DNA from: a virus
DNA length: 20,031 nucleotides
Reading direction: 5' to 3' (one strand)
IMG/VR virus record: IMGVR_UViG_3300028394_000383
Coordinates: 1-20,031 of that record
Part shown: positions 1-6,677 of the stretch, one piece after another
Layout: each line of letters begins with the position of its first letter
Numbering within the stretch: position 1 is the first letter of the stretch
The notes under the pieces: generated by a model
Told to the model about the DNA's origin: nothing
The model's database searches: none
The model's input: only the letters and a program-made list of their open reading frames with translations
Made by a program: the position numbers and the translations under genes

Positions 1-62
1 AGTACGCTGATGGCAAATTTGCAACGGTAGATGGTAATGTTAGGTTAATAAAACTTGAATAA
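1..62 (+). CDS. C-terminal end of a late (tail/structural) protein, partial
   Basis: An open frame beginning at base 3 runs to a TAA at 60-62 and encodes the last 19 residues of a protein, ending ...VRLIKLE. The stop shares its A with the ATG of the holin gene (TAATG). This is the same coupling style used throughout the window and supports it as a real gene end. Position just upstream of the lysis cassette suggests a tail-fibre or other late structural protein, but the fragment is too short to assign a family. Confidence 0.55.
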   Translation, partial: YADGKFATVDGNVRLIKLE

Positions 63-466
63 TGAAAGCAGTTATATTAAAACTATTACATCAAAGCTAT
101 GAATTTTTTGCCGTTGCATTGACTACTGGCTTCATTGCTTCGTTTTTCATCCCTATTCAAGGCTTCCTACTGTTTACGGTTGCCGTTGTTTTTGCGGATA
201 CTATAACGGGCATCAAGGCTGCAAGGAAGGAAGGTCAAAAGATAAGCAGCAAGGGATTGTATAGGACAACGGAAAAGATAGTCGTTTATTTTGTAGCCAT
301 CCTCATATTTGAAGGTGCTAAAAATACTTTTAATATCCCTTTCCCGATTACTTACATGGTTGCAATGATGATATCCGGAACAGAGTTATTTAGCGTTGCG
401 GAAAATATTAAGCGAATAACGGGCGTTGAATTAGGGACATTAATAACAAGATTTTTTAAAAAGTAA
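62..466 (+). CDS. Phage holin (phage_holin_4 / toxin-secretion holin family)
   Basis: A 134-residue membrane protein with about four hydrophobic segments (roughly residues 14-30, 33-48, 72-88 and 95-112). The loop after the second segment reads DTITGIKAARKEG. This is followed by an SSKGLYRTTEKI stretch, the conserved D-x-x-T-G and SSK-x-G...K region of the Holin_4 (Cph1-type) family, and the length is typical. Such holins accumulate in the inner membrane and open holes at a set time so that the endolysin reaches peptidoglycan. The ATG overlaps the upstream stop (TAATG). The amidase endolysin lies 1.3 kb downstream on the same strand, completing a lysis cassette. Family recognition is by motif; membrane topology is inferred. 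Confidence 0.88.
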   Translation: MKAVILKLLHQSYEFFAVALTTGFIASFFIPIQGFLLFTVAVVFADTITGIKAARKEGQKISSKGLYRTTEKIVVYFVAILIFEGAKNTFNIPFPITYMVAMMISGTELFSVAENIKRITGVELGTLITRFFKK

Positions 467-483
467 CCATTAAATTAATATAT

Positions 484-834
484 ATGTCAAACGAAGTTTT
501 AGGAGTAAAAGAAACAAAAGAAGTTTTAAATTTCGGTTTCGATTTATTGGAGGCAATCATTAAATCTTTAGAAGACAAAAAGTTTTCCATTGTTACCGAT
601 TCACCTCGTTTTGTACCTGTTATTTTCTCAGCTGCAAAAGCATTTGCTGGCATTGAATTAGTTAAACAGGAGTTAACTGACCTTACACCTGAAGAACAGG
701 ATGAACTTGTATCCGAGTTAAAGCAAAGATTTGACTTAAAAAATGATGCTGTTGAATTACTTGTTGAGGATGTTTTAGACCATGTTTTTGCAACCATTAA
801 ACTTGCTAAAAGATTTCAATCTATTAAGCAGTAA
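484..834 (+). CDS. Conserved-looking hypothetical protein in the lysis cassette
   Basis: A 116-residue, acidic, probably all-helical soluble protein with no signal peptide or membrane segment. The N-terminal half contains a regular amphipathic stretch (VLNFGFDLLEAIIKSLEDKK). The second half is rich in Glu, Leu and Asp (LTPEEQDELVSELKQRFDL) and then VELLVEDVLDHVF. The gene starts 17 bases after the holin stop behind an AT-rich leader. I do not recognise a family with certainty. Small proteins of this type often sit next to holins in Bacteroidota phages, so a virion-associated or lysis-associated role is possible but inferred only from position. The antisense frame over it (456-797) is a shadow. 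Confidence 0.8.
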   Translation: MSNEVLGVKETKEVLNFGFDLLEAIIKSLEDKKFSIVTDSPRFVPVIFSAAKAFAGIELVKQELTDLTPEEQDELVSELKQRFDLKNDAVELLVEDVLDHVFATIKLAKRFQSIKQ

Positions 835-854
835 AATATAGGCGCAGAAGAATC

Positions 855-900
855 GCTACCTTAGGCAGCCGAGGGGAGTTGATTAATTTCTTCTCCCCTT
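855..900 (+). other. Two consecutive hairpins in the leader of the phosphoesterase gene
   Basis: Within the 78-base gap 835-912, a short stem GCT(A)CC / GG(C)AGC closes on a TTA loop (855-869). It is followed at once by a stronger stem AGGGGAG (872-878) pairing with CTCCCCT (893-899) around a 14-nt loop. The second stem is followed by TT and a run of ten A, then CT and the ATG at 913. There is no T-run, so it does not look like a plus-strand terminator. A leader structure affecting translation or RNA stability is more likely. Confidence 0.4.
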
Positions 901-912
901 AAAAAAAAAACT

Positions 913-1743
913 ATGCTTAAGAAAATATTTCCCAATACACATGAATTTTTAGATTACCAAATTTATCAAAAGGATAGGTATTTTTTATTTATATCAGATG
1001 TGCATTTAGATAGCGTGCATTGTGATAGAGTAAAATTAAAACAGCATCTTGACCTTGCTTTAGAACGAAACGCAATAGTATTTATTTTTGGTGACTTGTT
1101 AGACCTGATGCAAGGCAAATACGATCCTCGATCAAATAAAGCAGATTTAAATCCTAAATACAATACTGCAAGATACATAGACGAAGTTATTAATGATGTG
1201 GTAGAATTTTTAACTCCTTATAAATCCATACTTGCTTTCTATTCACCTGGCAACCATGAAACAAGTGTTGAAAAACGCATTGAATACGGAATAGTTGACA
1301 AGATTTGCGAAAAGTTAGAAATGTCACAAGGCAATTATTCGGGCTATATTTATTGTAGATTTTTTGCCTATCTTGAAGAAGGTACAAAAGTACCTTTGAT
1401 TATAAGTTTCCACCACGGTTACGGAGGTGGGGGCGCGGTAACGCGTGATAGTATTAGTACAAATAGAAAAGCAGTTTACCTTCCAGATGCCCAAATTGTT
1501 ATTTCTGGTCATACTCACGACAGATGGATAATACCAATTACACGTAGCCGTATAAGTCGTTACGGGGAAAGCATAGACCAACAATGGCACATAAAAACGG
1601 GAACGTATCAAAACGCACCAATAGATTTTAATGGCTATGCTATTGAAAAAGGATTAGCACCTAAATCTGGTGCTGGTATATGGATGAAATATACTATTGG
1701 TTCTGACCATAAATTAAATTACAATTTTCAATTTGCAGAATGA
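913..1743 (+). CDS. Calcineurin-like metallophosphoesterase
   Basis: A 276-residue protein carrying the full set of metallophosphoesterase motifs in order: SDVHLD with D29 and H31; FGDLLDL with D61; SPGNHE with N114 and H115; FHHGY with H167/H168; and GHTHDR with H200 and H202. These residues bind the two metal ions and the phosphate in this superfamily, which includes Mre11/SbcD nucleases and phosphodiesterases. Nothing in the sequence reveals the substrate. It could be a nucleic-acid phosphodiesterase or a small-molecule phosphatase. It lies inside the lysis cassette, and its TGA overlaps the amidase ATG by 4 nt (ATGA), so the two are probably translated together. The A-rich leader directly before the ATG supports the start. 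Confidence 0.9.
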   Translation: MLKKIFPNTHEFLDYQIYQKDRYFLFISDVHLDSVHCDRVKLKQHLDLALERNAIVFIFGDLLDLMQGKYDPRSNKADLNPKYNTARYIDEVINDVVEFLTPYKSILAFYSPGNHETSVEKRIEYGIVDKICEKLEMSQGNYSGYIYCRFFAYLEEGTKVPLIISFHHGYGGGGAVTRDSISTNRKAVYLPDAQIVISGHTHDRWIIPITRSRISRYGESIDQQWHIKTGTYQNAPIDFNGYAIEKGLAPKSGAGIWMKYTIGSDHKLNYNFQFAE

Positions 1744-2402
1744 AACCAAATGATTTTTTAATATGCCTTGACGCTGGCCATGGTGGCATCAAGGCAGGCA
1801 CGGGCCCAGAGAAATATGTTACATATCCATCAAAGTGCTTCCAGCATCGTACAGGTAAATTTCATTCCTATGGATGGTTTTTTGAAGGTGTTTTTAATAG
1901 GTCATTAGCTAACTATTTGGAGCAATATCTTTTAGACTATGGCTTTCAGGTAAAAAAGATATACGAACCAATAAACGATACAAGCCTTAACAAACGCTGC
2001 CAGCTTGCATCATCTTATTCCAGTGTAGCAAAGCATAGCATCCTTGTTTCCATTCATGGCAATGCAGCTGCAACAACAACTGCAAGAGGATGGGAAATAT
2101 TTACATCTCCTGGTGATACTAAGTCGGATCAACTTGCAACTGCCATAGGCGAGGAAGTAAAAAAGGCTACACCTGGATGGGTGCATAGGAGGGATTATAT
2201 TGATGGAGATTTAGACAAAGAGGCAAGGTTTCAAATGCTTACCGGTGTATCAATGCCTGCGGTTTTGACAGAGAATGGATTCTTTACAAATTATGGAGAT
2301 AGTTGTTTAATGATAGATTTGACTTGGCAGCAAAGCATTGCGAAAGCTCATGCAAAAGGCATCTTGGAATATGCGGTCAAAGAGGGAGTGCAATGGGAAT
2401 AA
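1740..2402 (+). CDS. N-acetylmuramoyl-L-alanine amidase endolysin (Amidase_3)
   Basis: A 220-residue enzyme predicted to cleave the amide bond between N-acetylmuramic acid and L-alanine in peptidoglycan. Visible Amidase_3 signatures are LDAGHGG (zinc ligand H14), FEGVFNRSLA (zinc ligand E49), SIHGNAA (zinc ligand H106) and LTENGFFTN (catalytic E178). There is no signal peptide and no separate wall-binding domain, so export would depend on the holin at position 62. The start is the ATG of an ATGA overlap with the phosphoesterase. It is the last plus-strand gene before the convergent early block. The domain fills the whole length, as is usual for single-domain endolysins. Confidence 0.93.
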   Translation: MKPNDFLICLDAGHGGIKAGTGPEKYVTYPSKCFQHRTGKFHSYGWFFEGVFNRSLANYLEQYLLDYGFQVKKIYEPINDTSLNKRCQLASSYSSVAKHSILVSIHGNAAATTTARGWEIFTSPGDTKSDQLATAIGEEVKKATPGWVHRRDYIDGDLDKEARFQMLTGVSMPAVLTENGFFTNYGDSCLMIDLTWQQSIAKAHAKGILEYAVKEGVQWE

Positions 2403-2430
2403 AAAAAGGCGCAAGTATCTCTCTTGCACC
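2401..2430 (-). terminator. Intrinsic terminator ending the minus-strand early block
   Basis: Read on the minus strand, GGTGCAAG pairs with CTTGCGCC (one mismatch) around a 7-nt loop and is followed directly by seven T (complement of the A-run 2401-2407). This is a standard rho-independent terminator placed downstream of the last minus-strand gene (stop at 2452). It runs just into the end of the convergent amidase gene. The plus-strand side has no T-run. Confidence 0.7.
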
Positions 2431-2451
2431 TCTCAAACACCTTCTTAAACA

Positions 2452-2745
2452 CTAATTAACAACTATCTTATTGTATATTATTTCCAGCATTCTTATAGCT
2501 GATTCTTTTGTTTCTGGCTTTTCTTTTGTATTTTTTATTATTTGATATAACAAAGATACCATTCTTTCAGGATTCATGTATTCATAATATTTTTTACCAT
2601 TTTCATCTAAGCCATTGTAAAATGTTAACAATACATTTACTGTACCAATAGTGTTGTTAAATTTTATTGGCTTTGGATATTTATGAAATATTTCACTACA
2701 TATATCAAGTTCCTTTTTACCTAATAATCCATCCTTAGTTGCCAT
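2452..2745 (-). CDS. Hypothetical protein, last gene of the early block
   Basis: A 97-residue, Lys/Glu-rich, probably helical protein without membrane segments or recognisable motifs. It has an internal stretch rich in Tyr (KKYYEYMNPERMVSLLYQ). Its ATG (2745) overlaps the end of the preceding 57-residue gene by 11 nt, which suggests coupling. Transcription would stop at the hairpin at 2401-2430. I do not recognise the family; length, coding character and operon position support it as a real gene. Confidence 0.72.
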   Translation of the reverse strand: MATKDGLLGKKELDICSEIFHKYPKPIKFNNTIGTVNVLLTFYNGLDENGKKYYEYMNPERMVSLLYQIIKNTKEKPETKESAIRMLEIIYNKIVVN

Positions 2746-2908
2746 GTTGTCCTATTTTTAAAAGGGTTAATTTTGTTTTTTCTTGCCTCATGCGCTGCTC
2801 TATAATTCCTAAGAACCATTTATCTTGATTGCGGTTCTCTTTCATAGTTTCGGCAAAGTAGATTTTCTCTAAGTTGTGAAGCCGTTTTCTTAATACTTTT
2901 TCCTGCAT
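2735..2908 (-). CDS. Small basic hypothetical protein (57 aa)
   Basis: A short frame starting MQEKVLRKRLHNLEKIYF and ending KIGQHGN. It is rich in Lys, Arg, Glu and Gln and probably forms a single long helix. Its ATG at 2908 shares the A of the TGA that ends the resolvase gene (TGATG), and its own stop lies inside the start of the next gene. This tight packing is the main evidence that it is expressed, and it exactly fills what would otherwise be a 160-base gap. Function unknown; a DNA-binding or accessory protein to the resolvase is conceivable but not shown. Confidence 0.65.
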   Translation of the reverse strand: MQEKVLRKRLHNLEKIYFAETMKENRNQDKWFLGIIEQRMRQEKTKLTLLKIGQHGN

Positions 2909-3369
2909 CATTTGTAATAGCTTTTAGCAATTAACGCTAATTGGAATGCGTCAATTTCATCCTGTGATAATTTTTTGTTTCCAGATACTTCTAATTTCAT
3001 TCCTTTGATTACGGACATAGCAAAGTCTAATGTCCATTTCTTGCCTTTCTCTTCCGGTGATATACCTTTTACTGTATGTCCATAAAGTTCCAACCAATCA
3101 ATAGTAAATCTACTGGCTCCTTGGTTCATGCCAACATTGCGGCTTATCTTTGTGCGTGACCTACCATCGACATATTTGCGAAAGGTAATATTTTGTAAGC
3201 TCGAATCTTCCACAACCACAACAATATCCATTGCCCATGTCAATGCGTCTTTTGCCCAGTCGGCAAGTTTTTTGTATCTTCCAAAGTACAATTTATAATC
3301 ATCAATAATGCAAACGGCAAAGCCATTTAGTCGCATACTGGGATCAATACCTACATACTTTTTTACCAT
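2908..3369 (-). CDS. RuvC-like Holliday junction resolvase / RNase H-fold nuclease
   Basis: A 153-residue protein opening with YVGIDPSMRLNGFAV, the first beta-strand motif of RuvC-type RNase H-fold nucleases (catalytic D9). A second acidic motif VVVVEDSS (E54) and a C-terminal SQDEIDAFQLALIA (D137, E138, D140) supply the remaining acidic residues expected in the active site. Length fits phage RuvC-like resolvases (about 150-170 residues). Its likely job is resolving branched replication or recombination intermediates before packaging. It overlaps the upstream membrane-protein gene by 7 nt. The start is the ATG closest to the beta-strand motif. Sub-family is inferred from motif spacing only. 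Confidence 0.8.
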   Translation of the reverse strand: MVKKYVGIDPSMRLNGFAVCIIDDYKLYFGRYKKLADWAKDALTWAMDIVVVVEDSSLQNITFRKYVDGRSRTKISRNVGMNQGASRFTIDWLELYGHTVKGISPEEKGKKWTLDFAMSVIKGMKLEVSGNKKLSQDEIDAFQLALIAKSYYK

Positions 3370-4250
3370 TGTATTTTTTTGTTTACAAAGTTCTTTTTAG
3401 AATATCGCACTAAGAATTTAAGTAAATCTTTATAATCGTAATATTTGCCTCTGTAATACCATAGCTGTTTGCTTTTAATATATTTCATCGTCTGCGTGCC
3501 ATAGGTCATAAAGAGGTCATTGTCTAAGTGAGACCTGGAATAGCCATCCCAGAAGTTCCAGGATGTCAAAAAATCAGTAGTTATTGTGTCAATATAGTGC
3601 TGCTCCTCGTTAGTATCATAAAATGTCCTTTCTAATTTATCACCTCCAATTTTCTCTACACTCATGTAATTATATGCCATAAAGTGATTCTTTTGCGCTG
3701 GCAATACATACACAACAAACATAAAGCAGATAGCCATTGTAAATTTAATTGGATGCGAGGTTGTGGCGTTCATTTTAAGCGCACTTTCTTTTGGCTTCGG
3801 TAGATTGCGCTTCCTTGGTTCTTTCACGCCAATACCATAGGCTTCTATGCCTTTCTCAATGAATTGTATCTCCAACACATATCCAAAGCAAATGATTGCA
3901 CCAATAAAAAAGAACATTGCCCAAAACTCTGCGCCAGTGCTTTTGCCTTGTATGCTAAACCAAAGCTCCAACAATGCTATAACCGTGGCAACTGCTGCAA
4001 CACGAGGAGGATATTTACTCCGCTTGTCAGATGGGTTAAGAAAATCAATAAACACAATGGCAAACCTGCCAAACTGCAACATTAGAGAAGCAGGAATAGA
4101 AAGGAGCAGCGGAAGGGGAAGAAAGTACACGTTAAGAGCTGCGGTAATAAGGTAGGTAAGAATAATACCTGTAAAAATAATCTTTGGCATACTGGATGTA
4201 ATATCCTGAAATAGCCATTCAAAGTTTTGATTGTTAAAATTCTTTTTCAT
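3363..4250 (-). CDS. Multi-pass membrane protein of unknown function
   Basis: A 295-residue protein with about five or six hydrophobic segments: roughly residues 23-40, 44-62, 84-100, 108-127 and 170-186. They are followed by a C-terminal soluble region of about 105 residues rich in Tyr, Trp and Asp (WNFWDGYSRSHLDNDLF; SKQLWYYRGKYYDYKDL). I recognise no family. It begins the last transcription unit of the early block: a terminator (4318-4351) and a candidate promoter/operator repeat (4282-4303) lie directly upstream. It overlaps the resolvase start by 7 nt. A superinfection-exclusion or envelope-modifying role would fit a phage membrane protein, but that is speculation. Confidence 0.75.
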   Translation of the reverse strand: MKKNFNNQNFEWLFQDITSSMPKIIFTGIILTYLITAALNVYFLPLPLLLSIPASLMLQFGRFAIVFIDFLNPSDKRSKYPPRVAAVATVIALLELWFSIQGKSTGAEFWAMFFFIGAIICFGYVLEIQFIEKGIEAYGIGVKEPRKRNLPKPKESALKMNATTSHPIKFTMAICFMFVVYVLPAQKNHFMAYNYMSVEKIGGDKLERTFYDTNEEQHYIDTITTDFLTSWNFWDGYSRSHLDNDLFMTYGTQTMKYIKSKQLWYYRGKYYDYKDLLKFLVRYSKKNFVNKKIQW

Positions 4251-4281
4251 GTTTGTGATGTTTTAATTGTTAATCATACAC

Positions 4282-4303
4282 AAATATACAAAGTATAATT
4301 ATA
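4282..4303 (-). promoter_or_regulatory. Candidate promoter/operator: 22-nt element, copy 1
   Basis: This 22-nt AT-rich element is identical to 9860-9881 and lies 32 nt upstream of the gene starting at 4250. On the minus strand it contains TATACTTTG followed by TATATTTG. The latter fits the Bacteroidota -7 box TAnnTTTG. Its core TATAC-AAA-GTATA is an inverted repeat with a 3-nt spacer, as expected of an operator. No clear -33 TTTG is seen at the usual distance, so promoter identity is tentative. Confidence 0.5.
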
Positions 4304-4317
4304 AATCATAATAAAAT

Positions 4318-4351
4318 AAAAAAAAAGTGGGAAATAAAATATCTCCCACTT
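4318..4351 (-). terminator. Intrinsic terminator after the small protein gene at 4368
   Basis: On the minus strand AAGTGGGA pairs perfectly with TCCCACTT (8 bp) around an 11-nt loop and is followed by a run of nine T. It starts 17 nt after the stop of the upstream gene and precedes the promoter-like element at 4282-4303. It therefore separates two transcription units. Confidence 0.85.
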
Positions 4352-4367
4352 AAAACGCATCACAAAA

Positions 4368-4553
4368 CTACTTCCCAAAAATCTCTTCTCGCCTTTTGTA
4401 TATTTCATCATTTGGCACAATCGTTATTTCTTTTGCGCTTGTTTCTATTCTTAACTCTTTAAATTTTTCTATTGCCTCTGTTACATTATTAGCAGCTACA
4501 CTTACTATGCCTTCTTTGTACTTTATTATAAACCGATTTGTCTTAACTTCCAT
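4368..4553 (-). CDS. Small hypothetical protein (61 aa)
   Basis: A small mixed alpha/beta-looking protein beginning MEVKTNRFIIKYKEG and containing VAANNVTEAIEKFKEL, then ITIVPNDEIYKRREEIFGK. I chose the ATG at 4553 because it overlaps the preceding stop as TAATG, the coupling used elsewhere here. An in-frame ATG three codons upstream (4562) is the alternative. A strong terminator follows the stop. There are no membrane segments. The strand-strand-helix pattern resembles many small phage proteins, but I recognise no family. Confidence 0.65.
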   Translation of the reverse strand: MEVKTNRFIIKYKEGIVSVAANNVTEAIEKFKELRIETSAKEITIVPNDEIYKRREEIFGK

Positions 4554-4675
4554 TAGTACCATTTTCTTATAAGGTCAACAATGTAATAGATAACATACAT
4601 TAATGTTACTATAGCTCCAGCAGCAACAAAGCCACGAGCTAATAAGTCATAAAACTTCTGATTGTCTGGTTTCAT
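4553..4675 (-). CDS. Single-pass membrane microprotein (40 aa)
   Basis: A 40-residue frame starting MKPDNQKFYDLLARGF with one hydrophobic helix at about residues 16-36 (AAGAIVTLMYVIYYIVDLI) and a short basic tail (RKWY). Its TAA overlaps the ATG of the next gene. It lies 2 nt after the stop of another single-pass microprotein gene. Together with the membrane protein at 3363-4250 it forms a small membrane cluster. Holin-, antiholin- or spanin-like roles are possible for such proteins but nothing identifies one. Evidence is the clean frame, the packing and the membrane helix. Confidence 0.6.
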   Translation of the reverse strand: MKPDNQKFYDLLARGFVAAGAIVTLMYVIYYIVDLIRKWY

Positions 4676-4677
4676 AA

Positions 4678-4797
4678 TTATTTATTTAGTAAATATGCAA
4701 TCAAATTTGTTAACAATCTTAATCCTGCTAATAATGCTATTAAAGATGAAATAGCAAAACCAAGCCAATACAATTTTTCTCTATTCTTTTCTGTCAT
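4678..4797 (-). CDS. Single-pass membrane microprotein (39 aa)
   Basis: A 39-residue frame starting MTEKNREKLYWLGF with a long hydrophobic region at about residues 10-37 and ending LNK. Charged residues are confined to the first eight positions, suggesting one membrane-spanning helix. The ATG lies 6 nt after the coiled-coil gene's stop. The gene ends 2 nt before the next microprotein's ATG. Tandem microproteins of this size are easily missed by gene finders. Function unknown. Confidence 0.58.
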   Translation of the reverse strand: MTEKNREKLYWLGFAISSLIALLAGLRLLTNLIAYLLNK

Positions 4798-4803
4798 AAT
4801 TCT

Positions 4804-4992
4804 TTATTTATTTTTAAGATCATGCCATTCCGCTTTAAGTCCTTCAATTTGCTCTTCTAACTCTTCAATCTTATCTTCTAACTTTTCATGCGCTTCTTCA
4901 AGTTCATGAATTTCTATAATTAAATCATCAATTACAGACTTAATATTATCTTTAGCATCATACGCTTGTCTTTCTAAAAGTGAGTTATACAT
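4804..4992 (-). CDS. Small coiled-coil protein
   Basis: About 62 residues, beginning MYNSLLERQAYDAKDN. From about residue 20 onward it is a heptad-patterned Glu/Lys/Leu coiled coil (DLIIEIHELEEAHEKLEDK then IEELEEQIEGLKAEW). I prefer the ATG at 4992 because it follows an A/C-rich leader (AAAACTAAAACAAAAACA) like those in front of 6654 and 9812. The frame stays open upstream to a TTG at 5040 preceded by AGAGGA, which would add 16 residues but would translate through a hairpin. There are no membrane segments. It probably oligomerises, perhaps as a partner of the two adjacent microproteins. Confidence 0.6.
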   Translation of the reverse strand: MYNSLLERQAYDAKDNIKSVIDDLIIEIHELEEAHEKLEDKIEELEEQIEGLKAEWHDLKNK

Positions 4993-5011
4993 TGTTTTTG
5001 TTTTAGTTTTT

Positions 5012-5034
5012 AAAAATTGCCTGTCTTTCCAGGC
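5012..5034 (-). promoter_or_regulatory. Hairpin and T-run before the coiled-coil gene
   Basis: On the minus strand GCCTG pairs with CAGGC around a 6-nt loop, then AATTTTT and an A/C-rich leader lead to the ATG at 4992. The stem is only 5 bp, so it is a weak terminator at best. The arrangement copies the stronger examples at 6678-6705 and 9584-9613. The rest of 5035-5121 shows no gene; I see no clear promoter there. Confidence 0.35.
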
Positions 5035-5121
5035 TGTCAATTCATCCTCTGACGCAATTAGGTGTAAAGAAATGCTTAATTAAATAAGAACATCACTTAA
5101 TTCCGAGGTCTGCAAATGTCT

Positions 5122-5532
5122 TTAAGTAGTCATGTGACCTACTAATATTCTTTCTTGACGAAACGAACTTAATAAAGTTCGATAGTTGTCACTGGTGATA
5201 AGTAGCAGCTGCTTCACGGCTCTACATTGCTCAAAGATTGCAGTGGCCTTGGGATATTTTCCTTTGACATAGTAATCTGTCAAAGTAGAAGAGTGCTTAA
5301 TTCTTTTATACTCCTCCTCTGCCATGTCTCGGATGCACATCATTAGTAGTTGTGAGTAAATGCTTTCATTCATGCCTGAAATAACGGTGTAGCGGCTGTA
5401 ATAAGCGGATAACTGCCGGAGAAACTGGTCGCAAGAATCAAGGTCTTCTCCGCTTGGCGCTGTACTTATCCATGCGTTCACCTCATCGGAAAAGGCTTTA
5501 ATTTCCATCATTTGAGCATTGTACTCTTTCAC
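5122..5532 (-). CDS. Hypothetical helical protein next to the RecB-like nuclease
   Basis: A 136-residue soluble protein, mostly helical by composition, with no recognised motif. The start is a GTG at 5532. It overlaps the upstream TGA by 4 nt (GTGA), matching the overlap rule of the operon, so it is preferred over the internal ATG pair at residues 8-9. Two cysteines and a conserved-looking Y-x-x-x-KYPKATAIFEQC segment near the C-terminus are notable. It follows the PD-(D/E)XK nuclease directly. An accessory role in the same recombination step is possible but is inferred only from coupling. Confidence 0.75.
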   Translation of the reverse strand: MKEYNAQMMEIKAFSDEVNAWISTAPSGEDLDSCDQFLRQLSAYYSRYTVISGMNESIYSQLLMMCIRDMAEEEYKRIKHSSTLTDYYVKGKYPKATAIFEQCRAVKQLLLITSDNYRTLLSSFRQERILVGHMTT

Positions 5533-6425
5533 TTTGCGTCTTTTACCGTTAGCAATGTAATTGTCTTTGTTTCCTCTGTTGCTACACCGTAAAGTATTTC
5601 TTGTTTCTTTTGTGCTGCCAGTTGCTCCTCTCTTTCTTGTAGTTCCTTGCTATGGGTATAAAACTTTTTCTCATAAGTGCTATAACTTAATATCTTATCG
5701 TTAAATTTTTTAGTATATCTACTATTTTGCAACTTATCTTCTATTTTTTTTCTAATAATATCTCTTTGATATGTTGCTTGTTTAATAAAAATATCTAAAT
5801 CAGTATATGTTTCTGTTAAAAAATATATTTGCCGATCACAATGCAGCTCATAGGCTTCAGCTATTTCTTCCGCTGCTTTTCTTATTCTGCTATCTGTTTC
5901 TACAAGATCAATCATTGAAAAGGTATGTTGGTATGTTTCATGCACATCTGTCCATTCCATGCCTTTCCCTTTTATTCTTGTCTTATAATAATCAATAAAA
6001 CAAGTTGGAATAATTCCTTTTTGGATAAATAAAATTAAGCTATAAGCCTTCATTTGCAGGCTATTTACAAGGCGATCTTGTGTCCATGCAGCAGTGCCGG
6101 TTTTAAAATCTCTGATAATTCCAAAGTTTTCAGAGGCATTGTCAATGTAGCCAATAAATTTAAAGTCTCCAAAATCATGATCCAATTTGTATTCTACATG
6201 AGGATACAAAAGTATATTCTGTAAAAAGTTAGGTGGAAAATTATATTCTCTTTGCTCACCTTTGACGTAATCCTCAATGTCACTGGCAAACTGCTTGCCA
6301 AATTCCATCATGGAAGATGGTGCATCCGATATGTTTAGGAAATACCTTTTCATGTAAGCAGATGGATCAGTCTCCCAAAGGTTTATTTGGGAGATAGAAA
6401 GGTGTGGTCGTGGTAATTTAAGCAT
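5529..6425 (-). CDS. PD-(D/E)XK nuclease, RecB/Cas4-like exonuclease
   Basis: A 298-residue protein. The start LSISQINLWETDPSAYMKRYF (residues 9-29) is the S-x-S-x-L...W-x-x-x-P-x-x-Y opening typical of RecB-type PDDEXK_1 nucleases. It continues with FGKQFASDIEDYV (helix with acidic residue), KFIGYID (D95), RDFKTG (D106, K108) and the QMKAY motif (Q124, Y128). These make up the metal-binding PD-(D/E)XK active site. No iron-sulphur cysteine set as in Cas4 is seen. Function: probably processing of DNA ends for recombination-dependent replication, or host DNA breakdown. The last third is a charged helical extension (about residues 210-270). It overlaps neighbours by 8 nt and 4 nt. Confidence 0.82.
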   Translation of the reverse strand: MLKLPRPHLSISQINLWETDPSAYMKRYFLNISDAPSSMMEFGKQFASDIEDYVKGEQREYNFPPNFLQNILLYPHVEYKLDHDFGDFKFIGYIDNASENFGIIRDFKTGTAAWTQDRLVNSLQMKAYSLILFIQKGIIPTCFIDYYKTRIKGKGMEWTDVHETYQHTFSMIDLVETDSRIRKAAEEIAEAYELHCDRQIYFLTETYTDLDIFIKQATYQRDIIRKKIEDKLQNSRYTKKFNDKILSYSTYEKKFYTHSKELQEREEQLAAQKKQEILYGVATEETKTITLLTVKDAK

Positions 6426-6654
6426 TTTCTTCTAGTGTGTAAGGTGTGTTTAAGAATTTTGTTATATCCCAAATAATCAATTGTAATGATTTATCAAATT
6501 GTTCCTTATCTAAATCAACTTTATCTTTTTCATAAACAATAGTATTAATTACTAAAGCTAATCTTGTACTACTTTTAAATGCCCAACTATTTATTTCTTG
6601 TGTAGAGTGATCATAATATTCTACTCTTAACGATGTTTTTTTTTCTAAATCCAT
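6418..6654 (-). CDS. Small hypothetical protein (78 aa)
   Basis: A 78-residue acidic protein starting MDLEKKTSLRVEYYDHSTQEI, with no membrane segment and no recognised motif. The ATG follows a leader CCAAAAACAAAACAAA, the A/C-rich type seen before other genes here. It stands only 23 nt downstream of a strong terminator hairpin (6678-6705). That leaves no room for a separate promoter, so expression probably depends on read-through. It overlaps the nuclease start by 8 nt and is likely co-translated with it. Confidence 0.7.
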   Translation of the reverse strand: MDLEKKTSLRVEYYDHSTQEINSWAFKSSTRLALVINTIVYEKDKVDLDKEQFDKSLQLIIWDITKFLNTPYTLEENA

Positions 6655-6677
6655 TTTGTTTTGTTTTTGGCGTTGTT

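Noticed and set aside
456-797. 113-codon minus-strand frame opposite the 484-834 gene
   Set aside because: Ser/Thr/Asn-rich antisense shadow of a better plus-strand frame; no leader or neighbours on that strand.
872-912. Plus-strand intrinsic terminator
   Set aside because: The stem is followed by TT and an A-run, not a T-run, and the next gene continues in the same direction.
4993-5040. TTG start at 5040 for the coiled-coil gene
   Set aside because: AGAGGA precedes it, but the ATG at 4992 has the A/C-rich leader used by other genes here and avoids translating a hairpin; kept as an alternative.
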